Below, one piece after another: positions 22,801 through 29,400 of a stretch of DNA of 64,000 bases. The number at the start of each line of letters is the position of its first letter. Position 1 is the first letter of the stretch. The stretch is from Eutreptiella sp. 'Long Island Sound 2002' (taxonomy: Eukaryota; Euglenozoa; Euglenophyceae; Eutreptiales; Eutreptiaceae), in NCBI GenBank assembly GCA_964036045.1, contig OZ038379.1, forward strand, positions 18,137,017-18,201,016, read 5' to 3'. The translations under genes and the position numbers were made by a program. The notes under the pieces are model-generated. The model had not been told where the DNA came from. It was given only the letters and a program-made list of their open reading frames with translations, and made no database searches.

Positions 22801-23440
22801 GCTCCTGCAGTTCTTTGCTGAGCATCGAGGTCACCTGCGAGTGCCCTGCACGCCCTAAGTGCACGATCTGGTCGTGCATGTCATGGAACGCCTGCAGCCG
22901 CCCTTTGGCCTCCATCTCCATGATCTCTTCCCGGTCCGCCTGTAACGCCTTGTTCCGCTCCCAGAGCGCCCCCATCTGCTCCATCTGCAGCGAAAGCCGC
23001 ACACACGCCTGGTCCCTGTCCTCCAGCAGCTTTTGCGCCTCCTCGGACACCAGGCGCTGCTGGGCCAGCGCCTTCTCCAGCTCCCGCATCTGCTGCTGCG
23101 TCTCCGCAGCCACAACCGCCACCCCCGCAGACTGCAACGGGCCAGTGGTCCCGGACTGGGCACATCGCGTCACCAGAGATCCCCAGTCCTCGAAAGCCTC
23201 CTCCGCGATACTCAGGCGTTGTGACATTTCGGTCACCAGCAGCGCCGGGCTGACTGCCGCATATACATCCGCGCGGCCCGCACCATTCGCCAGCAAGGCG
23301 GCGGTGTACACATGGTGCATGTCAGACACGGTGACGCTGCGGTGCCGGGACTGAGACGCGTCTCCCTTTTGCGGTACCAGCCCCTTCGGGGGCGCGCCTG
23401 CAGATCTTGGGGCCCCTGGTCCAGACGGCGGAGGGATCAC
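1..23440 (-). CDS. Giant gene exon 5: 23.4-kb stop-free coiled-coil exon, continues past left edge
   Basis: The acceptor is CGTTCTCATCGCAG with exon start at 23440, phase 0. Codon register is constant: forward triplets begin at positions congruent to 2 mod 3. I read this register through the 5' unique part, one full 1,569-bp unit, the linker and one full 1,278-bp unit and found no TTA, CTA or TCA triplet (minus-strand stops). Both unit lengths are multiples of three, so the frame holds across every copy. The nearest in-frame upstream stop is a TAA at 23482-23480, inside the intron. Order along the protein: unique coiled coil (23,440-22,505), 523-aa repeats (22,504-15,212), divergent linker (15,211 to about 13,800), 426-aa repeats (about 13,800-1). 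A 7,813-codon exon is exceptionally long for an intron-containing gene. Confidence 0.9.
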   Translation of the reverse strand, partial: MIPPPSGPGAPRSAGAPPKGLVPQKGDASQSRHRSVTVSDMHHVYTAALLANGAGRADVYAAVSPALLVTEMSQRLSIAEEAFEDWGSLVTRCAQSGTTGPLQSAGVAVVAAETQQQMRELEKALAQQRLVSEEAQKLLEDRDQACVRLSLQMEQMGALWERNKALQADREEIMEMEAKGRLQAFHDMHDQIVHLGRAGHSQVTSMLSKELQELRSAVGALESDLSAASAQHAAVQGEVAQLHGTVAQRTLEVQEKQRRINEHIRDLGNVRESEGQLLQKCALLGTTLDGSEAQVTALQSEVEGRDKSIQGLNRQVRGLEDTLQSLRDTLAATEVELIRAREENTDMLQKLRVFEQERIPVGEGSAAPSTQMQQRQAMNVFDIVGGEISGRAWVQAQESNARVGIAATMLSQHQRHAAASYRALADLQQELGGRNTALRDAQREAEQAQKAWNEMQHDLQERDSTIQKLQEEQETGKERQGIAQQLDLEHQNLQERMQVIQEEGGELISIAGQLHSALQQHAVRADVQLLEAQAQMQAGSAVYQEEIEELGHAFEATRTLQEHWMRFQESEASSRLNIWGSEGAGTADAFSTIHRALTRAMHSDRGQIAEVQAALQQQLAGQQQMTVDVETQLRDVQAVNTGLRGQIAGLQQDKASLMLRNAELSARMGIMQQEQPDALNLATRSRGTSRVSTTGGRLEEGGIVTQQESSLSAAREEMDWVLMQRELTERMQIIEEESRRLSAISLQMLSGVTLQYNELSAMYCMEVEELGSAVEASKAFEQQCVQLQLSESQDRAALAELEAQALLATVGIRNMALVDQLQHANQTLVGDVEERNRQVRGLEDTLQSLRDTLAATEVELIRAREENTDMLQKLRVFEQERIPVGEGSAAPTTQMQQRQAMNVFDIVGGEISGRAWVQAQESNARVGIAATMLSQHQRHAAASYRALADVQQELGGRNTALRDAQREAEQAQKAWNEMQHDLQERDSTIQKLQEEQETGKERQGIAQQLDLEHQNLQERMQVIQEEGGELISIAGQLHSALQQHAVRADVQLLEAQAQMQAGSAVYQEEIEELGHAFEATRTLQEHWMRFQESEASNRLNIWGSEGAGTADAFSTIHRALTRAMHSDRGQIAEVQAALQQQLAGQQQMTVDVETQLRDVQAVNTGLRGQIAGLQQDKASLMLRNAELSARMGIMQQEQPDALNLATRSRGTSRVSTTGGRLEEGGIVTQQESSLSAAREEMDWVLMQRELTERMQIIEEESRRLSAISLQMLSGVTLQYNELSAMYCMEVEELGSAVEASKAFEQQCVQLQLSESQDRAALAELEAQALLATVGIRNMALVDQLQHANQTLVGDVEERNRQVRGLEDTLQSLRDTLAATEVELIRAREENTDMLQKLRVFEQERIPVGEGSAAPSTQMQQRQAMNVFDIVGGEISGRAWVQAQESNARVGIAATMLSQHQRHAAASYRALADLQQELGGRNTALRDAQREAEQAQKAWNEMQHDLQERDSTIQKLQEEQETGKERQGIAQQLDLEHQNLQERMQVIQEEGGELISIAGQLHSALQQHAVQADVQLLEAQAQMQAGSAVYQEEIEELGHAFEATRTLQEHWMRFQESEASSRLNIWGSEGAGTADAFSTIHRALTRAMHSDRGQIAEVQAALQQQLAGQQQMTVDVETQLRDVQAVNTGLRGQIAGLQQDKASLMLRNAELSARMGIMQQEQPDALNLATRSRGTSRVSTTGGRLEEGGIVTQQESSLSAAREEMDWVLMQRELTERMQIIEEESRRLSAISLQMLSGVTLQYNELSAMYCMEVEELGSAVEASKAFEQQCVQLQLSESQDRAALAELEAQALLATVGIRNMALVDQLQHANQTLVGDVEERNRQVRGLEDTLQSLRDTLAATEVELIRAREENTDMLQKLRVFEQERIPVGEGSAAPSTQMQQRQAMNVFDIVGGEISGRAWVQAQESNARVGIAATMLSQHQRHAAASYRALADLQQELGGRNTALRDAQREAEQAQKAWNEMQHDLQERDSTIQKLQEEQETGKERQGIAQQLDLEHQNLQERMQVIQEEGGELISIAGQLHSALQQHAVRADVQLLEAQAQMQAGSAVYQEEIEELGHAFEATRTLQEHWMRFQESEASSRLNIWGSEGAGTADAFSTIHRALTRAMHSDRGQIAEVQAALQQQLAGQQQMTVDVETQLRDVQAVNTGLRGQIAGLQQDKASLMLRNAELSARMGIMQQEQPDALNLATRSRGTSRVSTTGGRLEEGGIVTQQESSLSAAREEMDWVLMQRELTERMQIIEEESRRLSAISLQMLSGVTLQYNELSAMYCMEVEELGSAVEASKAFEQQCVQLQLSESQDRAALAELEAQALLATVGIRNMALVDQLQHANQTLVGDVEERNRQVRGLEDTLQSLRDTLAATEVELIRAREENTDMLQKLRVFEQERIPVGEGSAAPTTQMQQRQAMNVFDIVGGEISGRAWVQAQESNARVGIAATMLSQHQRHAAASYRALADLQQELGGRNTALRDAQREAEQAQKAWNEMQHDLQERDSTIQKLQEEQETGKERQGIAQQLDLEHQNLQERMQVIQEEGGELISIAGQLHSALQQHAVRADVQLLEAQAQMQAGSAVYQEEIEELGHAFEATRTLQEHWMRFQESEASSRLNIWGSEGAGTADAFSTIHRALTRAMHSDRGQIAEVQAALQQQLAGQQQMTVDVETQLRDVQAVNTGLRGQIAGLQNNTACCHLQIQELEHRVGLSVSHVAFAVDVSCTSTTLLRRLGDEKVMLLGYIDQLESDKVHHRAEIDTLKQQLATALSDREYWKTGAIQMRDATGTVAEDAGAAAEYLQTKEQQVVELLLFEEEGTARCRILEEQYLDLLEIQRGSSVELVEYHAVVDAEQRNELDRVRAQHAASETELQETLQRGELIAEECRCRHGLGMEWVTLQHSAAVSEHARQAELRDQQLVDYQRALQDQEALFNRLQEVVDAQRDSAARLQEEIQDKDEARVSAAFKLEELEQRLLQAGEEKTKMDAEYAEIGSRLAMVQDEYCSIMEKLGVWHHEGVTCALQQGTESAALDGHAVEDSSSSEADVASLSVKLQQTQMEFAEVQQRVVEVSAAAAASETRVVELTEEAAAASARASQQEEILMLERAEAEARVSLQFEAFETHTAAQAQRCSTFESLLVEKETMLSEAVDENRRLQQEKTQIQDGVDVIGYAKLLSDLTSTELAVRQQLMEDEHSEVIDLIAASDSWLLGNVSGLRRALAATSSDFQQAVLIASAFEDAAAMTVVSNRQLWDVRNSELSERLQIEESESSDFFDVTMASGVMTEAMLRQQLLSLQGTLQSQQSQYSEVRMQLADKDRQHAEWEQETAHMRQRVAELEERLELNDLAAEERALRQQILEAEYTEHVDAVRGLQAVMVAHSEDAGAAAESLQAKEQQVVELLLLEEEGTARCRILEEQYLDLLEIQRGSSVELGEYHAVVDAEQRDEPDRVRAQHAASETELQETLQRGELIAEEYRYRHGLGMEWVMLERGAESAASLSLVVQQQQMEHDVLQQQVTEQTERAVAASAQVAEQQARMLEMSESNARMQVGCEEQGQRFVAYESMLIEKDRMLSEAVDENRRLQQEMAQIQDGVDLVGYAKLLSDLTSTELAVRQQLMEDEHSEVIDLIAASDSWLLGNVSGLRRALAATSSDFQQAILIASAFEDAAAMTVVSNRQLWDVRNSELSERLQIEESESSDFFDVTMASGVMTEAMLRQQLLSLQGTLQSQQSQYSEVRMQLADKDRQHAEWEQETAHMRQRVAELEERLELNDLAAEERALRQQILEAEYTEHVDAVRGLQAVMVAHSEDAGAAAESLQAKEQQVVELLLLEEEGTARCRILEEQYLDLLEIQRGSSVELGEYHAVVDAEQRDELDRVRVQHAASETELQETLQRGELIAEEYRYRHGLGMEWVMLERGAESAASLSLVVQQQQMEHDVLQQQVTEQTERAVAASAQVAEQQARMLEMSESNARMQVGCEEQGQRFVAYESMLIEKDRMLSEAVDENRRLQQEMAQIQDAVDLIGYAKLLSDLTSTELAGRQQLMEDEHSEVIDLIAASDSWLLGNVSGLRRALAATSSDFQQAILIASAFEDAAAMTVVSNRQLWDVRNSELSERLQIEESESSDFFDVTMASGVMTEAMLRQQLLSLQGTLQSQQSQYSEVRMQLADKDRQHAEWEQETAHMRQRVAELEERLELNDLAAEECALRQQILEAEYTEHVDAVRGLQAVMVAHSEDAGAAAESLQAKEQQVVELLLLEEEGTARCRILEEQYLDLLEIQRGSSVELGEYHAVVDAEQRDELDRVRVQHAASETELQETLQRGELIAEEYRYRHGLGMEWVMLERGAESAASLSLVVQQQQMEHDVLQQQVTEQTERAVAASAQVAEQQARMLEMSESNARMQVGCEEQGQRFVAYESMLIEKDRMLSEAVDENRRLQQEMAQIQDGVDLVGYAKLLSDLTSTELAGRQQLMEDEHSEVIDLIAASDSWLLGNVSGLRRALAATSSDFQQAILIASAFEDAAAMTVVSNRQLWDVRNSELSERLQIEESESSDFFDVTMASGVMTEAMLRQQLLSLQGTLQSQQSQYSEVRMQLADKDRQHAEWEQETAHMRQRVAELEERLELNDLAAEERALRQQILEAEYTEHVDAVRGLQAVMVAHSEDAGAAAESLQAKEQQVVELLLLEEEGTARCRILEEQYLDLLEIQRGSSVELGEYHAVVDAEQRDEPDRVRAQHAASETELQETLQRGELIAEEYRYRHGLGMEWVMLERGAESAASLSLVVQQQQMEHDVLQQQVTEQTERAVAASAQVAEQQARMLEMSESNARMQVGCEEQGQRFVAYESMLIEKDRMLSEAVDENRRLQQEMAQIQDGVDLVGYAKLLSDLTSTELAVRQQLMEDEHSEVIDLIAASDSWLLGNVSGLRRALAATSSDFQQAILIASAFEDAAAMTVVSNRQLWDVRNSELSERLQIEESESSDFFDVTMASGVMTEAMLRQQLLSLQGTLQSQQSQYSEVRMQLADKDRQHAEWEQETAHMRQRVAELEERLELNDLAAEERALRQQILEAEYTEHVDAVRGLQAVMVAHSEDAGAAAESLQAKEQQVVELLLLEEEGTARCRILEEQYLDLLEIQRGSSVELGEYHAVVDAEQRDELDRVRVQHAASETELQETLQRGELIAEEYRYRHGLGMEWVMLERGAESAASLSLVVQQQQMEHDVLQQQVTEQTERAVAASAQVAEQQARMLEMSESNARMQVGCEEQGQRFVAYESMLIEKDRMLSEAVDENRRLQQEMAQIQDAVDLIGYAKLLSDLTSTELAGRQQLMEDEHSEVIDLIAASDSWLLGNVSGLRRALAATSSDFQQAILIASAFEDAAAMTVVSNRQLWDVRNSELSERLQIEESESSDFFDVTMASGVMTEAMLRQQLLSLQGTLQSQQSQYSEVRMQLADKDRQHAEWEQETAHMRQRVAELEERLELNDLAAEECALRQQILEAEYTEHVDAVRGLQAVMVAHSEDAGAAAESLQAKEQQVVELLLLEEEGTARCRILEEQYLDLLEIQRGSSVELGEYHAVVDAEQRDELDRVRVQHAASETELQETLQRGELIAEEYRYRHGLGMEWVMLERGAESAASLSLVVQQQQMEHDVLQQQVTEQTERAVAASAQVAEQQARMLEMSESNARMQVGCEEQGQRFVAYESMLIEKDRMLSEAVDENRRLQQEMAQIQDGVDLVGYAKLLSDLTSTELAGRQQLMEDEHSEVIDLIAASDSWLLGNVSGLRRALAATSSDFQQAILIASAFEDAAAMTVVSNRQLWDVRNSELSERLQIEESESSDFFDVTMASGVMTEAMLRQQLLSLQGTLQSQQSQYSEVRMQLADKDRQHAEWEQETAHMRQRVAELEERLELNDLAAEECALRQQILEAEYTEHVDAVRGLQAVMVAHSEDAGAAAESLQAKEQQVVELLLLEEEGTARCRILEEQYLDLLEIQRGSSVELGEYHAVVDAEQRDELDRVRAQHAASETELQETLQRGELIAEEYRYRHGLGMEWVMLERGAESAASLSLVVQQQQMEHDVLQQQVTEQTERAVAASAQVAEQQARMLEMSEANARMQVGCEEQGQRFVAYESMLIEKDRMLSEAVDENRRLQQEMAQIQDGVDLIGYAKLLSDLTSTELAGRQQLMEDEHSEVIDLIAASDSWLLGNVSGLRRALAATSSDFQQAVLIASAFEDAAAMTVVSNRQLWDVRNSELSERLQIEESESSDFFDVTMASGVMTEAMLRQQLLSLQGTLQSQQSQYSEVRMQLADKDRQHAEWEQETAHMRQRVAELEERLELNDLAAEERALRQQILEAEYTEHVDAVRGLQAVMVAHSEDAGAAAESLQAKEQQVVELLLLEEEGTARCRILEEQYLDLLEIQRGSSVELGEYHAVVDAEQRDELDRVRAQHAASETELQETLQRGELIAEEYRYRHGLGMEWVMLERGAESAASLSLVVQQQQMEHDVLQQQVTEQTERAVAASAQVAEQQARMLEMSEANARMQVGCEEQGQRFVAYESMLIEKDRMLSEAVDENRRLQQEMAQIQDGVDLIGYAKLLSDLTSTELAGRQQLMEDEHSEVIDLIAASDSWLLGNVSGLRRALAATSSDFQQAVLIASAFEDAAAMTVVSNRQLWDVRNSELSERLQIEESESSDFFDVTMASGVMTEAMLRQQLLSLQGTLQSQQSQYSEVRMQLADKDRQHAEWEQETAHMRQRVAELEERLELNDLAAEERALRQQILEAEYTEHVDAVRGLQAVMVAHSEDAGAAAESLQAKEQQVVELLLLEEEGTARCRILEEQYLDLLEIQRGSSVELGEYHAVVDAEQRDELDRVRAQHAASETELQETLQRGELIAEEYRCRHGLGMEWVMLERGAESAASLSLVVQQQQMEHDVLQQQVTEQTERAVAASAQVAEQQARMLEMSEANARMQVGCEEQGQRFVAYESMLIEKDRMLSEAVDENRRLQQEMAQIQDGVDLIGYAKLLSDLTSTELAVRQQLMEDEHSEVIDLIAASDSWLLGNVSGLRSALSAASTDYQQAVELASAQLDAAAANLAQERQLWDVRNSELSERLQIEESESSDFFDVTMASGVMTEAMLRQQLLSLQGTLQSQQSQYSEVRMQLADKDRQHAEWEQETAHMRQRVAELEERLELNDLAAEECALRQQILEAEYTEHVDAVRGLQAVTVAHSEDAGAAAESLQAKEQQVVELLLLEEEGTARCRILEEQYLDLLEIQRGSSVELGEYHAVVDAEQRDELDRVRAQHAASETELQETLQRGELIAEEYRYRHGLGMEWVMLERGAESAASLSLVVQQQQMEHDVLQQQVTEQTERAVAASAQVAEQQARMLEMSEANARMQVGCEEQGQRFVAYESMLIEKDRMLSEAVDENRRLQQEMAQIQDGVDLIGYAKLLSDLTSTELAGRQQLMEDEHSEVIDLIAASDSWLLGNVSGLRRALAATSSDFQQAVLIASAFEDAAAMTVVSNRQLWDVRNSELSERLQIEESESSDFFDVTMASGVMTEAMLRQQLLSLQGTLQSQQSQYSEVRMQLADKDRQHAEWEQETAHMRQRVAELEERLELNDLAAEERALRQQILEAEYTEHVDAVRGLQAVMVAHSEDAGAAAESLQAKEQQVVELLLLEEEGTARCRILEEQYLDLLEIQRGSSVELGEYHAVVDAEQRNELDRVRAQHAASETELQETLQRGELIAEEYRCRHGLGMEWVMLERGAESAASLSLVVQQ

Positions 23441-26400
23441 CTGCGATGAGAACGACGTGTACCTGAGCAAGCCCCTTTTTTAGCGACGGGGGCGGGGGGT
23501 TGGGGGGGGCATGTCCTGGAGGGCGGGCAATTTTTGAGGGCAGGCACTGCCTATGTCCTACCGGGGCCGAATGGGGGTCCAGCCCATGTGGCAGGCACCC
23601 ACTGACCATGATACAGAGGGGCCAACCTCCATATCTGATATACAATGACCAACAGGTGACTTGTAGTTCGGACAGCCAAAAAATCCTGACCACTGTTAGC
23701 CTACCCGCTACCCCTCCCTGCGTGGGGGGGGGGGGGGGGTTCTGGAGGAAGCACCAACCGTTTGAAAAAAACGCAAGCATTCCCCCGCGGCTATGGGACA
23801 CCGATGCGTGCGCACGAACATGTTCCGCGAGGCACAAGAGATGTGATGCAAAGAAAAGTCCAAGAGGGCTAGATGGCTACATAACCCCAACAGTTTGGGG
23901 GGTTCCCAATGCTTCAGAGCGAGGGACAAACTTAAAGGTGGCCCACACGCCGGCCCGGTGGCCACATAACCCCTACCGCCTGGGGGGTCCCCAAAACTGG
24001 TTCTGATGTTGCGCATTGCAACACCGCTAGTTCAAGTACGTGAATAGAACCCTTCACACGGAAAGCCCGCATACCCTCGCTACCAGTGGATGTCTTTGAA
24101 GATATGTCTTGTAAATTGGATGTAGTGGAACTATCTCAACTGGAGGACCTAGAAGCGGTGGTGGCACTGCCATTGGAAACAGATCCCCAACCCCTAGATC
24201 AGCTTGTGTCATCGCGGAAACCTTCTGGATCAGGAACTTCATATGGGTGACGCTCTAGACACCACTTCTTCGTTGCAGCAAGCAATCCACCATAGGATAC
24301 CTTGTTCAATCAGTTGTGGTGCCTCTTGCACAAGAGGGGATCTTCAGTGACATGCCATGGGCGCGTTTCATGAAAAACAACTACACACTCAGAGAGCCCC
24401 CCCCCCCCCCTTGGGGCATCCAATCCACGAAACGCTCAGCGAGATCCCTATTTCAGGCAAGACATAGCTTATGGCAAAGCAATGATCCTTCTAAACAGGC
24501 TTGCAACGCATGCACACATGCCTGTGGCGCTTGCGCATGTGCACACTAACACAGAGAGCTCAATAGCATCAGGGCTGAACCTTTTGATCAGCGAAGGCCA
24601 GGCAGTAAGAATCCAAACGAAATTATGTATCTGGCCCGGTCTCTGGCCCATAATCCGGTCTAGGCCCATACACGAGCAGTGCTCTCAGCGAGGAGCCATA
24701 TGCCGGCATATGCGTGCACACACACATGCAAACCTGCACACACATATCCATCTCTTCCCGATCCAAATAATGCGCAGGGACTACTCCACATGCCTACGCT
24801 GCCGCACGCAACGCCCAATGGAACCTCTACTTTTGCGGAAGCATGAGCGCCCTTTTGGCACACGCGGGGCTGGCACGACCATGTGCCACACCCTCACTGA
24901 GCGCCCACAATCCCATGCCGACCCAGTCCCCTTTCCCCACCACATCATGAGCAGAGCCGAGGTTGGAAACTGTCTGACACAATACCTGCCCCTGCCCCTG
25001 CAGCTGGTCCAAGAGTTCAAAGCGGCCCTCCACCTCCGCCGTCATCAGCGCAATGCGGTCCTCCACCTCGGCCTCCAACACCTCCTGCTGCTGCCGATCC
25101 TGCAGCCGCATCCACTCCACCATACTCCCTACCTCGTGGATCTCCCCACTATATAGCGCCTGCAGTGCCTGCAGGTCGGCCACCTTCCCTAACACCTCGT
25201 CCTCCTTCGCGTCAAGTGCACGCCGCGCGGCGGCCAGCTCGGACTGCAGTGTGCGCATCTGCTGGTGGGCCTCATGTATGGCCTCAGTTGCGAGGGCAAC
25301 GAAGTCCTGGTGCTCAGATTGCACCAGCCCCCACCGTCGCTGTGTCTCCTCCAGAGGCGTGCCTTCTGCAAGATGAAGAGAGACAGTGACGGGCTCCGAG
25401 GCAGGGCTGAATGTAAACATGGGGCACTCCCCAACAACACCCCCCCACCCTTTGTGTGGGGGGCTGAGGTCTCCCACCTTGAGTGGAAGCACCCTTTGGA
25501 CGGTGGGTGCCAGACATGCGCCTCCGAGTGAACCTGCTTCTAAAGCGCCTGGGGGACGGCTGTGTTACACAAGGGCAGTCTTCCGGAGGTTCCGTCCACT
25601 CGGTGTGTCTGCCAGTCTGACATGACAGTGCCATTGGTACTGGGGGTAGGATCGGCTTACCTCCAAATAACCCCCCCCCCTTGTGTGGTGCGACGAAGTA
25701 TGCAAATCCCAGTAAAACACAACCCCGGGATGGGGTTTGGAGGGGGGTCCACGGGAACATTTAAGCCTCCAAGTGATCCCATGCCACAGAGATCATTTCA
25801 GGCATGTATGTGCAAGACTTCCGGATAACGTTGTCGGCGGCACCTTCAAGCCATTTCTGATCCACGACTCCTCAGACTTCATCCTTGTTTCTGGGCTTCT
25901 GGTTCTGGTAGTATTTTGTACCGTCATGACGCATCATCTGTGCTGCCTCCGCCCCCCCTCCCACCACCCCAGCCACCCTGACCAAAGTACATGGGGGTGT
26001 GTGGGGCTGTGGGTGGGTGTGGGATGGGTGTGAGGGCTTAGCTGTGTGTGCATGTGTGAGCGCGCGCGTGTGTGTATGTGTGCGCGAACTGAGCAGCCGG
26101 CAAGTGTGCCTTTGGTTGCCCAGCGTCAGACTCAGAGTAGCAGACCACTAAGGGATAGGAGTTTTTGAAATCTGACGCCCAGCCGCGCACAAGAGAGTTC
26201 TTAAGGAGCTCCATCAATGGTATACCCATCCCTTTGTTCTAGAAGCATCTGGCGTGGCGTACACTAGTTGGCATGCATGCAGCACAGAACAGGGCGGCCT
26301 TTGCTTTACAAAGGAATCCTAGCGATTCATGTGAACTTGAGGAACAACACCTCTTTGGGGAAATTGCGCTGCACATTCACCTTATGAATGCACATTATGC

Positions 26401-29400
26401 ACATTCACCTGCTTCTGGGAATGGCCAGATTATCACCCCCCCACCCCCAGCCCTACCCCTGCACACACACAATTCATGCATAGCTGATCTGGTCTGCCTA
26501 AAGGAGCCATGACCCCGTTAGCTTGCTTCGGTGGATCTGATCTGCCCTTGACAAATGTCAGGGAGCTGTTGCTGTTGGCACACCATATGACTGGGAAAGC
26601 AAAAAAAAAGAATGGGAAAACATCTGGAAATGTGCCCCAGGCATCGTTTCTTAGGGGGGGGGGGGGTGGCAGGGGGGTTTGAGGCACCCACCCACACAAG
26701 ATGGGGGCTCTCTTGGAGTTGAACAGCACCCCAGCCCCACCTCCCTCTGAGGTGATGGTACATGGTACCACCTTTTTTTTTCCAAGTTTTGCACTTTTCT
26801 GATTTTTTTTTTTGCTGGGTTTTGTGCTTTTTCTGCTTTTTTTTTGTATTTTCGAAGTGTTCTACGGCTGATGCTTATGTTGCTTTGGTTGGGTTGCTGC
26901 TGCGTGGGCTTGAGCTTTGGGGAACTCGGGGGCCAAGGTGATGGGATGTAGTTGGGGCTCATCAGGTCTCTGAGCATGCGCTGCTACTGCTGCCCTGAGG
27001 GCTGCTGCTTCTGCTGTTGTTTGCCATCGCTGTCGCTACTGCTTTGACTGCAGGTTTTGCTGCGCTTCTGCATATGGCTTGTGCTGGCTTGCTTCTGGTG
27101 GTGAGCCCCCTCCGAACTTCACTGTAAGTGGGAAAGACTGAATGTGAAGCATACCGGCACCTGCCACATCAAGTGCTCCTCTATCAATGAACGAACACTT
27201 GCTGTTTGTGAGATGCCACCTGCCAGCGGCACACCAACTCCGCGCAAACAGGCATCGACTGTCCTAGACCATAACTGACAACCACAGTGGTCCTGAAGGG
27301 CAGTCGACAAACCACCAAAAGGGGAGCAGGTTGAAAGGCTTGCACGACGATGGAGAGCTGTTCTTCAGTCCTAGCCTCCAACCCACATTGAGGATTCAAG
27401 GGCCTTTGTCAAACTGCTATGAGAGTCTGAGGGTTGGTGGTGGACCATTCTGTTGTGATCTACAGTCGCTCCAAAGTTTTCTGGCCCCAATGCGTAGATT
27501 GATGCCGATGTTTCTCTCAGTGGAAATCAACCACCAGGAAACTGTTGTTTGTTTTTGGTTGGGCAGCAACAGGGAGGGACGGGGTAAACCATCAGGCAGA
27601 GTAGGTTTGCTAGTAGATGCTTCCGGTTTCACACACTTAGTTGTGTTTTGCGTGCCTCAAGATTGTTGCTGTGTGTTTGGGGGGGTGAGACCTAGTTCAG
27701 GTGAGGTGAGCAAAGGTGTAGGTGGAACCTTTGGTAGACTGTGTGTCTTGTTTTTGGGGCGGGGTTCATCAGAAAGGTGGGTGGGGGGGAGGTGCAGTAT
27801 TGCAGTTTTGTGGGTGAGAGTGGAACGTCCAGCCCACTGCAACCAAGTGCGCTGACTGGTACTTGCGGGTGTTCACACTGGTTTGAGTTCTCAGGAGGCA
27901 AGTGTCTGCACTGCTTGTCCCAAGCGACTGGGGAAGAACATTGTTGGTAGGTCAGAGTAGGACGATTGTCTCTCTGCCACTTGGCGTGCCCGGGGGGGGG
28001 ATGGACTGTGTAGGTTTTTGATTGTTGTGGTGTTGGTGCTTCCGCTTATTGGGCTGAGGGGTTTGCCTACGGGCTGTGGCGGGGTTGGGGGGGGGTTGCC
28101 ATAAAATCCGAGCAAAGGCTGACGGTTGGTCCTTCCACGAGGTGGGGGGCACAAGTGTGTTTCCTGTGTGTACCCCAGCGTACTCCTTTGTCTCTTCTGT
28201 ACTCCATGGGGCCCAGGTTGCTTTGCTCTTCCACTCTGTGGCTCTGGTGCTGACAATGACTTGTGGGCAGACATTGTCTTGTGCCAGCTGATTGCCATGC
28301 TGTCACTACCACAGGGCCATGGTCAAATTGTCACTCAACCTTACGTCAGGCGGTTGCATGCGGTGCTCGGATGTGTGCCTTGTCGTCGCCGTCGTCAATA
28401 GAGCACCCCACATTGCCTTGAGAGGAAACGTTGGCACAGGGTGCCTTGAAAACGTGATGCATTCCAGAGTCTGCAACGGCTTGTCTGTGGGCTGTGTAGC
28501 CCGAACACCTGAACCACCTGAACCAGACTGAAACCGTCGGTGACACACGTGCGCCGTGGGGTTTATCCACGGGTGCTGATTTTGTGTGGCTGTGCGGCAT
28601 TCCCCCCGCACTGGCCGCTATCTCTTCAGCGCCAGTAACGTAGCGGTCCCCTGAAGAGGACACCAGGGCGGGCCCGGGGGCTGCCTACAGGAATGGACTG
28701 CACGTGGTTGGCGGGCCACCACCATCGGTTGGTGATTGCCCGACAGGTGTGTGGCACACCAACGGCGGTTGGTGATCATGAGTGGGGAAACGGACGCCGA
28801 TGTGGCATGTGCCTGCGCCGCCCCTGTGGCATGCTTTCGGAAGTGAAGGATGTATGTAGTCCAGTAGTGGAGGGTAATTCGCAGGAAGCCGCATTCGGAT
28901 CCTGTTCCTGAAACTACGGTGCCGAACCACTGAGCCACTGCAGTGGCGTTGGGCAGCCCCTCTGGGAACACGACCCTTCTCAGGATGCCCTCCGCGTATC
29001 ACTCAGTGGGTTGGGCTGGGAATCGAACCCGTGGCGACACATCAACAATTTTGTGCCTTTGACCGCTCAAGTACGGGAGCACGCCCTGGTGGTTGGTGGT
29101 TAAACGAAGAAATATGGTTGGAAACTGCCGGAGAATATCGCTGCCTTGGTGCAGTCCTGCAGAGCCGTGCTGAGTAAAAACCCCAAAACAGCAACAGGCC
29201 TAGCGGGGGCTCGGGGGCTCCCTGACGACAGTCCATAAGAGGAGGGCATAGCAGAGCATGCGGTGGTCCTTGGAAATGCGTCATACGAGACGATTGTCGG
29301 GAGAAGGCGCCCAGCAGCTGGGGGGGCCAGGGGGGGGAGGGCTGCATCGTTGAGATCTCAGCAGGCGGAAACTGACCTGGGGTTCCCTCGGTTGCAGACA

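Noticed and set aside
15191-22858. Forward-strand ORFs in array B (183, 136, 85 and 82 codons).
   Set aside because: Same reason: shadows of the 523-aa coiled-coil repeat on the minus strand.
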